Part shown: one piece after another, positions 7,008 through 15,097 of the stretch | Layout: every line of letters begins with the position of its first letter | Numbering within the stretch: position 1 is the first letter of the stretch | From: Craterilacuibacter sinensis | GTDB lineage: Bacteria > Pseudomonadota > Gammaproteobacteria > Burkholderiales > Chromobacteriaceae | DNA: 64,000 nucleotides | Reading direction: 5' to 3' | Assembly (NCBI RefSeq): GCF_009831765.1 | Contig: NZ_WSSB01000002.1 | Location: forward strand, 170,588 to 234,587 | Translations under genes and position numbers: made by a program | Notes under the pieces: model-generated | Databases searched by the model: none | The model's input: the letters and a program-made list of their open reading frames with translations, nothing else | Told to the model about the DNA's origin: nothing

Positions 7008-8720
7008 ATGAGCTTCCTTGCCCGGTTTTTGCCTCCCTGGCTCTGCCACTACCAGCGCAACTGGCTGTCCGGCGACATCAGTGCCGGTGTGGTGGTGACG
7101 CTATTGCTGGTGCCGCAGGCGCTGGCTTATGCCATGGTGGCCGGCTTGCCGCCACAAACCGGGCTGTACGCCAGTCTGGCTCCCTTGCTGATTTATGCGC
7201 TGCTCGGTCGTTCCCATGCCCAGTCGGTGGGGCCAATGGCTGTCACCTCCTTGCTGGTGGCGGCAACCTTAAGCAAGCTGGTGCCGCAAGGCGGCGCCGA
7301 GTATGCGGTGCTCGCCGTCTGGCTGGCGCTATTGTCCGGCCTGATGTTGCTCTCGCTGGGCTTGCTGCGTCTGGGTCTGGTTGCCGATTTTCTGTCGCAG
7401 CCGGTGCTGGCCGGTTTTATCTCGGCTTCGGCCTTGATGATTGTGCTGTCGCAACTGGGGCCTTTGCTGGGCAGCAAGGGCGGCGGCGCGACCTTGCCTG
7501 CCTTGCTGGCCAATTTATGGGCGCAGCGCCTGTCTTTTCACCCGGGGGCCTTGTTGCTGGGCGGTAGCGCCTTGCTGTGGCTCATGTGGTCGCGGCGCTC
7601 GCTTGCGGCCGTGCTGCGAAGCGTGGGGCTGGCACCGGGCGCGGCCCAGCTGGTGGTACGTGCCGCACCGGTGCTGGCCTTGCTGGCTGGAATGTTGGCC
7701 GCCGCCAATTGGGGCGCCGCCAGCGGTTTGCGTCTGGTGGGCGAGGTGCCGGCCGGCCTGCCGCCTTTGGGTCTGGCCTGGCTGCCGTGGTCGCGTCTGC
7801 CGGATCTGGTCTTGCCTGCCTTTTTTATCGCGCTGGTCAATATGGTGCAAAGCCTGTCGGTGGCGCAGATTCTGGCGTTGCCCCGGCGCGAAAGCATAGA
7901 GCCCGACCGCGAGTTGATCGCCTTGGGTGCCTGCAATATCGGTGCCGCGCTGTCCGGCGGCTTTCCGGTAACCGGCGGGCTGACGCGCTCGGTCGTCAAT
8001 GCCGATGCCGGTGCCCAGACCCAGTTGTCGTCGCTGATCAGCGCGTTGCTGATGACGCTGATTGTGCTGTTTGCCACCCAGGCCTTGTTTTTCCTGCCAC
8101 TGGCCGTGCTGTCCGCCACCATCGTGGCCTCGGTGCTGGCCATGATCGATTTTTCGCTATTGCGCCGTGCCTGGGCCTGCAATCGGGCTGATGCACTGGC
8201 TTTTATCGCCACCTTTGCTGCCGTGCTGCTCTTGGGGGTGGATAGCGGCATCATGATCGGCCTGCTGATTTCGCTGGGCAGCTGGATCGCCAAGAGCGGC
8301 CAGCCGCATATTGCCGAACTCGGGCGCTTGTCAGGCAGCGAGCATTTTCGCAATGTGCGCCATTTCAGCGTGGAAACCTTGCCGGGCACGGCGTTTTTGC
8401 GCGTGGACGAGAGCCTGTATTTCGGTAATGCGCGCCATGTCGAGGCTGCACTGCTGGCCATGACTACGCCCGGCATTCAGCGCGTGGTGCTGGTGATGAG
8501 CGGTGTCAACCGTATCGACTTGTCCGCCTTGCTGATGCTGGAGCGGCTGGATGACACGCTGGCTGCGCGCGGCGTACTCTTGTGGCTAAGCGATATCAAG
8601 CGCCCGGTTTCCATGGTGATGGATAAGGCCGCCTTGAACCCGCGCTTTGCCGGACGGATTTTTCTCAGTGCCAGCCAAGCCTGGCAGTCGCTTTCGCCGC
8701 AGCGGGATTACCAGATTTAG
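7008..8720 (+). CDS. SulP family anion permease with STAS domain
   Basis: A 570-residue SulP (SLC26-like) transporter. The membrane domain starts with the family signature GDISAGVVVTLLLVPQALAYAMVAGLPPQTGLYAS and holds 10-14 hydrophobic segments to about residue 430. The C-terminal STAS domain (about 440-560) includes FRVDESLYFGNARHVE-type and VNRIDLSALLMLE stretches. The start ATG at 7008 is 5 nt after the preceding stop, making it part of the sulfur operon, so sulfate (perhaps the end product of sulfide oxidation) is a reasonable substrate. SulP proteins also carry bicarbonate or other anions, so substrate is inference. Confidence 0.9.
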   Translation: MSFLARFLPPWLCHYQRNWLSGDISAGVVVTLLLVPQALAYAMVAGLPPQTGLYASLAPLLIYALLGRSHAQSVGPMAVTSLLVAATLSKLVPQGGAEYAVLAVWLALLSGLMLLSLGLLRLGLVADFLSQPVLAGFISASALMIVLSQLGPLLGSKGGGATLPALLANLWAQRLSFHPGALLLGGSALLWLMWSRRSLAAVLRSVGLAPGAAQLVVRAAPVLALLAGMLAAANWGAASGLRLVGEVPAGLPPLGLAWLPWSRLPDLVLPAFFIALVNMVQSLSVAQILALPRRESIEPDRELIALGACNIGAALSGGFPVTGGLTRSVVNADAGAQTQLSSLISALLMTLIVLFATQALFFLPLAVLSATIVASVLAMIDFSLLRRAWACNRADALAFIATFAAVLLLGVDSGIMIGLLISLGSWIAKSGQPHIAELGRLSGSEHFRNVRHFSVETLPGTAFLRVDESLYFGNARHVEAALLAMTTPGIQRVVLVMSGVNRIDLSALLMLERLDDTLAARGVLLWLSDIKRPVSMVMDKAALNPRFAGRIFLSASQAWQSLSPQRDYQI

Positions 8721-8722
8721 GG

Positions 8723-8749
8723 AATAGGGCACGTGGCCGGATCCCTATT
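8723..8749 (+). terminator. Hairpin after sulP
   Basis: AATAGGG (8723-8729) and CCCTATT (8743-8749) can pair across a 13-nt loop just after the sulP stop. It has no T-tract and runs directly into the heptamer element, so it may be part of that element. Confidence 0.35.
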
Positions 8750-8751
8750 GC

Positions 8752-8885
8752 CGGGATCGGGGAGCCGGAACTCGGGATTCGCGCAGTTGATGTGGTTTGG
8801 CAGGTTCGTAACACTGAAACCCGATTCCCGATTCCCGATTCCCGATTCCCGATTCCCGATTCCCGATTCCCGATTCCCGATTCCC
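8752..8885. repeat. Heptamer element with core and 9 x GATTCCC array upstream of bepA
   Basis: Left arm 8752-8780 carries GGGATCG, GGGGAGCC, GGAACTC and GGGATTC units. The core has TTGATGTGG at 8787 and ACACTGAAA at 8811-8819. The right arm is nine perfect tandem GATTCCC units at 8823-8885. The array ends 38 nt before the bepA start. The same core and layout recur at 16857-17800 and 39841-40714. Confidence 0.9.
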
Positions 8886-8923
8886 GCGTGCAACTTTCCC
8901 CTTTGCGCAGCTATCATAGCCGG

Positions 8924-10354
8924 ATGATGAAAAAGACTCTGCTGTGCTCAACTCTCATGTTTGCCATCGCTTTTACGCCGGCGCTGGCGGCGCCGCTACC
9001 TGATCTTGGCAATGTGGGGGAGGAGGCCTTGTCGCAGGCGGACGAGGCGCGGATAGGGCGCGAGATTCTGAGCCAGATTCGCGATGCGGGGGATGTGGTG
9101 CAGGATGCCGAGGTGAATGCCTATCTCGCCCGTCTGGGCAAGCGCATTACCTCGGCGGCCGCGACCGGCAACGACTTTACCTTTTTTGCCGTAGACGATA
9201 ACTCCATCAACGCCTTTGCCATGCCTGGCGGCGTGATCGGTGTGCATACCGGCCTGTTGCTGGCGGCGCAAAGCGAGGGCGAGCTGGCATCGGTGCTGTC
9301 GCACGAGGTTGCGCATGTGACCCAGCGCCATCTGGCGCGTATGCGCGAAACCTCGACCCATAGCCAGCTATGGATACTGGCGGCGGTGCTGGCCGGTGTG
9401 CTGGCTTCACGTTCGGGCAATTCGGATGCGACCTTCGGTGCGCTGAATGCTGGCATGGGCATGGCAGCACAAACCCAGCTGGCCTATAGCCGCGATTTTG
9501 AACGCGAGGCCGACCGCATCGGCATGCATTACCTGACGGATGCCGGCTTCGATGCCCGCACCATGCCGGCTTTTTTCGAGCGCCTGCAGCAGGGCAACCG
9601 TTACAACGACAACAAGGCACTTTCTTTTCTGCGTACTCACCCGGTCACCAGCGAACGCATCAGCGAAGGGCAGGATCGAGCCCAAAGCCAGCCGGTACGC
9701 ATGAAACCTGACAGCACCGATTTTCTGCTGGTGCGCGAGAAATTGCGCCTGAATACGCTCAGCCCGGCAGATGCCGTGCCTTATTACCAGCGCGCGCTGG
9801 CTGACCGGCGCTTTCTGAGCGAAGGCGCGCAGCACTATGGTCTGGCGCGCGCCTATCTGGCGCAGCGCAACTTTGCAGCCGCACAGCAAGCGGCCAGTGA
9901 CGCGGTGCGCTTATTGCCGGCCGACCCGATGCTGTACACGCTGCAGGCCGAGATTGCCCTGAGTGCAGGTCAGACGCAGCAGGCGCTGGCGCACTATCGT
10001 CAGGGCTTGACGGCATTCCCCGCCAGTCGCGCACTGCTGCTGGGCGAGGTGCAGGCGCTGATCGCCAGCGGCCAGCAAGGCGTGGCTCTGCGCCAAGTGC
10101 AGGCCTTGCTGGCGCGCCATCCGGCCGATGCCGAGTTGCATCGTCTGGCGGCGCGCCTTTATGGCGAAAATGATGCGCTCAGCTATCACGCCGAGCTGGG
10201 GCATGCGTTCTATTTCGAACAAATGTTTGAATCTGCGCTGGTGCAATACCGGCTGGCCAGTGCGGCCAAGGGTGATAACTTCTATCTGCGTTCCAGCGTT
10301 GAAGCGCGTATGCGCGAGGTGGAAAAGGCGCTTAAGGCGCGGGCGGCCAAGTGA
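8924..10354 (+). CDS. bepA: BepA-like M48 metalloprotease with TPR domain
   Basis: A 476-residue periplasmic zinc protease of the BepA/YfgC family, which controls quality of outer-membrane beta-barrels and LptD. It has a signal peptide (residues 1-23, ending LALA), the zinc site HEVAH at about residue 125 with the third ligand in EREADRIG, and TPR-like helical repeats from about 290 to the end. Start ATG 8924 (or 8927) sits 38 nt after a nine-unit heptamer array and has no clear Shine-Dalgarno site. A -10-like TATCAT at 8912-8917 would make the transcript nearly leaderless, which is inference. Confidence 0.93.
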   Translation: MMKKTLLCSTLMFAIAFTPALAAPLPDLGNVGEEALSQADEARIGREILSQIRDAGDVVQDAEVNAYLARLGKRITSAAATGNDFTFFAVDDNSINAFAMPGGVIGVHTGLLLAAQSEGELASVLSHEVAHVTQRHLARMRETSTHSQLWILAAVLAGVLASRSGNSDATFGALNAGMGMAAQTQLAYSRDFEREADRIGMHYLTDAGFDARTMPAFFERLQQGNRYNDNKALSFLRTHPVTSERISEGQDRAQSQPVRMKPDSTDFLLVREKLRLNTLSPADAVPYYQRALADRRFLSEGAQHYGLARAYLAQRNFAAAQQAASDAVRLLPADPMLYTLQAEIALSAGQTQQALAHYRQGLTAFPASRALLLGEVQALIASGQQGVALRQVQALLARHPADAELHRLAARLYGENDALSYHAELGHAFYFEQMFESALVQYRLASAAKGDNFYLRSSVEARMREVEKALKARAAK

Positions 10355-10374
10355 AAATGTAGAATTCACGCTTT

Positions 10375-10409
10375 AAAACAAGATGCTGCATTGCCGCATG
10401 TTGTTTTTT
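10375..10409 (+). terminator. Rho-independent terminator of bepA
   Basis: AAAACAAGATGC and GCATGTTGTTTT pair with one mismatch across a short loop and end in a TTTTTT run, 20 nt after the bepA stop. Confidence 0.8.
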
Positions 10410-10630
10410 ATGCGGATGTTGAAGCTTTCGCCCGTTTTGCCTATTCCATAGTTGACCCTGTAGCCATTACACTCACCCCCATTGCTAGAATTGTTCGAAT
10501 ACAAACACATAAAAGCGCGAATACGCTCACTGTTTGGGGTCTGGACGACTAAGCATGCTTGACCCCATCGCTTCGAATAAACAGGATTTGCGCCACAAGC
10601 GCAGGCTGCGACCAAAAGTAAGGAGACAAA
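10410..10630 (+). promoter_or_regulatory. Leader/promoter region of aceE
   Basis: This 221-bp region holds no gene. TTGACC is at 10452-10457 and TAGAAT at 10486-10491, but spacing is not canonical. An inverted repeat GGGGTC/GACCCC at 10536-10541 and 10560-10565 could form a leader hairpin. A strong ribosome site (AAGGAGACAAA) precedes aceE. I do not see a PdhR-like operator. Confidence 0.4.
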
Positions 10631-13294
10631 ATGGCTACACGCTTCCCGGATGATATCGACCCGCTGGAAACCCGCGAATGGACCGAGGCTCTGGCTTCGG
10701 TACTGGAAAATGAAGGTGCCGAACGCGCCCAGTTTCTGCTGGAAAATCTGGTTGAACAGACCCGCCGTAGTGGCGCGCATCTGCCATTTGATGCTACCAC
10801 CGCTTACCTGAATACCATCCCTGCCGGGCGCGAGAAGAAGTCGCCGGGCAACCACGAGCTGGAGCACCGTATCCGCTCCATCTGCCGCTGGAACGCGATG
10901 GCCATGGTGCTGCGTGCCGGCAAGAAAGATCTGGAACTGGGCGGCCATATCGCCAGCTACCAGTCGTCGGCCACCTTGTACGATGTCGGCTTCAACCACT
11001 TCTGGCGTGCGCCCAACGACGAGCAGGAAGGCGATCTGATCTACTTCCAGGGCCATATTGCGCCGGGCGTGTACTCGCGTGCCTTCCTCGAGGGCCGTCT
11101 GACCGAGGCGCAGCTGGACAACTTCCGTCAGGAAGTTGATGGCAACGGCTTGTCGTCCTATCCGCATCCATGGCTGATGCCGGACTTCTGGCAATTCCCG
11201 ACCGTATCCATGGGCTTGGGCCCGTTAATGGCGATTTATCAGGCGCGCTTCCTCAAGTATCTGGAAAGCCGTGGTCTGGCCCGCACGCCGGGGCGCAAAG
11301 TATGGTGTTTCTGCGGCGACGGCGAGATGGACGAGCCGGAAAGCCTGGGTGCCATCGCACTGGCCGCACGCGAAGGCCTGGACAACCTGGTGTTCGTGAT
11401 CAACTGCAACTTGCAGCGTCTGGATGGTCCGGTGCGCGGTAACGGCAAGATCATTCAGGAACTGGAAGGCGATTTCCGTGGTGCCGGCTGGAATGTGATC
11501 AAGCTGATCTGGGGTAGCCGCTGGGATCCGCTCTTGGCCATGGACAGCAAGGGCCTGTTGAAAAAGCGCATGGAAGAGTGCGTGGATGGCGACTACCAGA
11601 CCTTCAAGTCGAAAGACGGCGCCTATGTGCGCGAACATTTCTTCGGCAAGTATCCCGAGCTGCTGGAAATGGTTGCCAATATGTCGGACGACGAGATCTG
11701 GAACCTGAACCGTGGCGGCCACGACCCGCACAAGGTGTATGCCGCGTACCACGAAGCCACGGCCAATGCACAGGGCCTGCCGACCGTGATTCTGGCCAAG
11801 ACCATCAAGGGTTACGGCATGGGCGCATCCGGCGAAGGCCAGAACATCGCTCACGGCGCCAAGAAAATGGCACTGGACAGCCTGCGTAAATTCCGCGACC
11901 GCTTCGGCATTCCGGTGTCGGATGCCGATCTGGAAAGCGTGCCTTACTACAAGCCGGCCGAAGACAGCCCGGAAATGGTCTACATGCGCGAACGCCGCGC
12001 AGCCTTTGGTGGCAGCCTGCCTGCCCGTCTGCCGGTGAAGGCGCCGATGGCGGTGCCGGGTCTGCATGTGTTCGATGCCATGCTCAAGGATTCGGGCGAA
12101 CGCGAGTTCTCCACCACCATGGCCTTCGTGCGCATGATAGGCAATCTGCTGAAAGACAAGTCTATCGGCAAGCAGATCGTACCTATCGTGCCGGACGAAT
12201 CGCGTACCTTCGGTATGGAAGGCATGTTCCGCCAGTACGGCATCTGGTCGACCCAGGGCCAGAACTATGTGCCGCAGGATGCCGACCAGCTGATGTTCTA
12301 CAAGGAATCCAAAGACGGCCAGATGCTGCAGGAAGGCATCAACGAGCCGGGCGCGATGTCCTCGTGGATTGCGGCAGCAACCAGCTACGCCAACCACGGC
12401 ATCCCGATGATTCCGTTCTACATCTACTACTCGATGTTCGGTTTCCAGCGTATTGGCGATCTGGCCTGGGCTGCGGGGGACATGCGTGCGCGCGGCTTCA
12501 TGCTGGGCGGCACCGCCGGGCGCACTACGCTGAACGGCGAAGGCCTGCAGCATGAAGACGGTCACAGCCATATCCAGGCCGGCCTGATCCCGAACTGCAT
12601 CTCCTATGACCCGACCTTTGCCTACGAACTGGCTGTCATTCTGCAGGACGGTTTGCAGCGCATGTATGCCGAGCAGGAAGACGTGTTCTATTACATCACC
12701 CTGATGAACGAGAACTACGCCCATCCGGCCATGCCTGCAGGTGCCGAAGCCGGCATCCTCAAAGGCATGTACCAGTTGTCTGATGGCGGCGAGTCCGACA
12801 TCAAGGTGCAGCTGCTGGGTTCGGGCACCATCTTGCGTGAAGTGATGGCGGCCGCCGACCTGCTGCGCAGCGACTTTGGCGTAGCCAGCGATATCTGGAG
12901 CGTGACCTCGTTCAACGAGCTGGCCCGTGATGGCCGTGCCGCTGCCCGTCACGCCCTGCTGCATCCGGAAGATGCGGTGCAGGCAAGTTATGTCGAGGCA
13001 CAACTGTCCGGCAAGCAAGGCCCGTTTATCGCCGCTACCGACTATATCCGCGCTTACGCCGAGCAGATCCGCGAATTCGTACCGGGGCGCTATGTGGTGC
13101 TGGGCACCGACGGCTTCGGCCGCTCGGACAGCCGCGCCCGCCTGCGCGACTTCTTCGAGGTCGACCGCTACCACGTGGTGGTGGCCGCACTGTCGGCACT
13201 GGCACGCGAAGGCAAGATCGAAGCCGCCCGCGTCAGCGAAGCGATTGCACGCTACGGCATCAATGTCGACCGTTTGCCGAGCTGGAAGGTTTAA
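10631..13294 (+). CDS. aceE: Pyruvate dehydrogenase E1 component AceE (homodimeric)
   Basis: An 887-residue E1, which decarboxylates pyruvate with thiamine diphosphate and passes the acetyl group to lipoyl-E2. It is full length for the single-chain E1 of proteobacteria. The start ATRFPDDIDPLETREWTEAL is typical, and the thiamine-binding GDGEMDEPE (about residue 229) and CNLQRLDGPVRGNGKIIQELE follow. The C-terminal third contains TAGRTTLNGEGLQHEDGHS and the closing DGFGRSDSRARLRDFFEVD. It is the first gene of aceE-aceF-lpd; a heptamer element separates it from aceF. Confidence 0.98.
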   Translation: MATRFPDDIDPLETREWTEALASVLENEGAERAQFLLENLVEQTRRSGAHLPFDATTAYLNTIPAGREKKSPGNHELEHRIRSICRWNAMAMVLRAGKKDLELGGHIASYQSSATLYDVGFNHFWRAPNDEQEGDLIYFQGHIAPGVYSRAFLEGRLTEAQLDNFRQEVDGNGLSSYPHPWLMPDFWQFPTVSMGLGPLMAIYQARFLKYLESRGLARTPGRKVWCFCGDGEMDEPESLGAIALAAREGLDNLVFVINCNLQRLDGPVRGNGKIIQELEGDFRGAGWNVIKLIWGSRWDPLLAMDSKGLLKKRMEECVDGDYQTFKSKDGAYVREHFFGKYPELLEMVANMSDDEIWNLNRGGHDPHKVYAAYHEATANAQGLPTVILAKTIKGYGMGASGEGQNIAHGAKKMALDSLRKFRDRFGIPVSDADLESVPYYKPAEDSPEMVYMRERRAAFGGSLPARLPVKAPMAVPGLHVFDAMLKDSGEREFSTTMAFVRMIGNLLKDKSIGKQIVPIVPDESRTFGMEGMFRQYGIWSTQGQNYVPQDADQLMFYKESKDGQMLQEGINEPGAMSSWIAAATSYANHGIPMIPFYIYYSMFGFQRIGDLAWAAGDMRARGFMLGGTAGRTTLNGEGLQHEDGHSHIQAGLIPNCISYDPTFAYELAVILQDGLQRMYAEQEDVFYYITLMNENYAHPAMPAGAEAGILKGMYQLSDGGESDIKVQLLGSGTILREVMAAADLLRSDFGVASDIWSVTSFNELARDGRAAARHALLHPEDAVQASYVEAQLSGKQGPFIAATDYIRAYAEQIREFVPGRYVVLGTDGFGRSDSRARLRDFFEVDRYHVVVAALSALAREGKIEAARVSEAIARYGINVDRLPSWKV

Positions 13295-13307
13295 GCCAAG
13301 GCAGGTG

Positions 13308-13408
13308 GAACCCGGGATTCGGGACTCGTACTGCCGGCGTTAGGGTGCTGATGGTGGCCGATGGCAGGCAGGCAAGTCCCGGGTTCCGGTTCCCGTATCC
13401 CGAACAGG
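13308..13408. repeat. Heptamer hairpin element between aceE and aceF
   Basis: The left arm (about 13312-13328) contains GGGATTC and GGGACTC, and the right arm (about 13376-13402) contains AGTCCCG, GGTTCCGG, TTCCCG and TATCCCG. The 47-nt middle lacks the TTGAYG/ACACTGAAA core of the three expanded elements. It lies inside the pyruvate dehydrogenase operon, just upstream of the aceF ribosome site. Confidence 0.65.
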
Positions 13409-13433
13409 GGCGCAGCCCGGACTAGGAATAATA

Positions 13434-15089
13434 ATGAGCCAAATAATCGAACTGAAAGTCCCCGATATCGGCGGACACGCAAATGTGGATGTGATTGAAG
13501 TCTTCATCAAGGTGGGTGACACCATCGCGGTAGATGATTCGCTGATCACGCTGGAAACTGATAAAGCCACCATGGAAGTACCGGCCGAAGTCGCCGGCGT
13601 GGTGAAAGAAGTACGAGCCATCAATGGTGGCAAGATCTCCGAAGGCGATGTGATCGCGCTGATCGAAGTCTCCGGCAGCGTCGCTGCGCCAGCTGCCAAG
13701 GCCGAGGCGCCAGTTGCCTCCGCCCCCGTTGCTGCACCGCTGGCAGCCGCGCCAGTTGCCGCGCCTGCCGCTGCTGCCGTGAGTGGTCCGGTTGAAGTGT
13801 GTGTGCCGGATATCGGTGGCGCCAGCGACGTTGACGTGATCGAAGTGGCGGTCAAGGCCGGCGACGAGATCAAGGTGGACGACAGCCTGATTACGCTGGA
13901 AACCGACAAGGCCACCATGGAAGTGCCATCGACCGTGGCTGGCCGTGTGCTGGAGGTCAAAATCAAGGTCGGCGACAAAGTGTCGCAGGGACATCTGATT
14001 TTGCTGGTTGAATCGGCGCAAGCTGCCGTGGCCGCTCCTGTTGCGGCTCCTGCTGTCGCTGCTGCACCGGCACCAGTACCAGTACCAGCACCAGCACCGG
14101 TTGCAGCCGCTGCGCCAGCTGCCCCAGTTGTGGCCGCCGCACCGGCTGCCATTAACGAAGTCGCGTTCTCCAAAGCGCATGCCGGTCCGTCGGTACGCAA
14201 GCTGGCGCGCGAACTGGGTGTGGATCTGGGCCGCGTCAAGGGTTCGGGCCGCAAGGGCCGCATCACCGACGAAGACGTCAAGGCCTTCGTCAAGGGTGTG
14301 CTGAGCAATCCGGCGGCGCTGGCACCTGCCGCTGCACCGGCGAGCCTGGGTGGCGGTCTGGATCTGCTGCCATGGCCCAAGGTCGATTTTGCCAAGTTTG
14401 GCGCGGTCGAGCTGAAACCGCTTTCTCGCATCAAGAAGCTGTCCGGTGCCAATCTGGCGCGTAACTGGGTGATGATTCCGCATGTGACCCAGTTCGACGA
14501 AGCTGACATCACCGAGATGGAAGCCTTCCGCAAGGGCATGGGCGACGAGCTGAAGGCCGAAGGCGTCAAGCTGACGCCGCTGGCCTTCCTGATCAAGGCG
14601 GCGGTGGCGGCGCTGAAGAAATATCCGGAATTCAATGCCAGCCTCGACGGCGACAATCTGGTACTCAAGCAGTACTTCCATATCGGTTTTGCCGCCGACA
14701 CGCCTAACGGCCTGGTGGTGCCGGTGATCAAGGATGCCGACAAGAAGAGCCTGCTCGAGATCGCCCAGGAAAGCGGCGCCTTGGCCAAGAAGGCACGCGA
14801 CGGCAAGTTGCTGCCGACCGACATGCAAGGCGGCTGCTTCAGCATCTCGTCCTTGGGCGGCATCGGCGGTACCGCGTTCACGCCTATCATCAATGCGCCT
14901 GAAGTCGCCATCCTTGGCGTGTCCAAGTCCGAGATCAAGCCTAAGTGGAATGGCAAGGAATTTGCTCCGCGCCTGATGCTGCCTTTGAGCCTGTCCTACG
15001 ACCACCGTGTGATCGATGGGGCCTCCGCCGCACGCTTTACCGCGTATATGGCGCAGGTGCTGGCCGATATCCGCCGCTTGATGCTGTAA
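13434..15089 (+). CDS. aceF: Dihydrolipoyl acetyltransferase AceF (PDH E2), two lipoyl domains
   Basis: A 551-residue E2 core subunit, which transfers acetyl from the lipoyl arm to CoA. Two lipoyl domains lie at about residues 3-76 and 120-193, each with the ETDKATMEVP lipoylation site. They are joined by Ala/Pro-rich flexible linkers that include a run of AP(V) repeats. The peripheral subunit-binding domain is near 249-286 (GPSVRKLARELG...). The catalytic domain carries DHRVIDG with the active-site His at about residue 524. GGAATAATA precedes the ATG, and lpd follows 8 nt downstream. Confidence 0.98.
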   Translation: MSQIIELKVPDIGGHANVDVIEVFIKVGDTIAVDDSLITLETDKATMEVPAEVAGVVKEVRAINGGKISEGDVIALIEVSGSVAAPAAKAEAPVASAPVAAPLAAAPVAAPAAAAVSGPVEVCVPDIGGASDVDVIEVAVKAGDEIKVDDSLITLETDKATMEVPSTVAGRVLEVKIKVGDKVSQGHLILLVESAQAAVAAPVAAPAVAAAPAPVPVPAPAPVAAAAPAAPVVAAAPAAINEVAFSKAHAGPSVRKLARELGVDLGRVKGSGRKGRITDEDVKAFVKGVLSNPAALAPAAAPASLGGGLDLLPWPKVDFAKFGAVELKPLSRIKKLSGANLARNWVMIPHVTQFDEADITEMEAFRKGMGDELKAEGVKLTPLAFLIKAAVAALKKYPEFNASLDGDNLVLKQYFHIGFAADTPNGLVVPVIKDADKKSLLEIAQESGALAKKARDGKLLPTDMQGGCFSISSLGGIGGTAFTPIINAPEVAILGVSKSEIKPKWNGKEFAPRLMLPLSLSYDHRVIDGASAARFTAYMAQVLADIRRLML

Positions 15090-15097
15090 GGAAGACC

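Noticed and set aside
8787-8819. TTGACG of the heptamer core as a promoter -35 box
   Set aside because: No -10 hexamer stands at 16-18 bp in any of the three copies, and the conserved 3' block ACRCTGAAA is not promoter-like.
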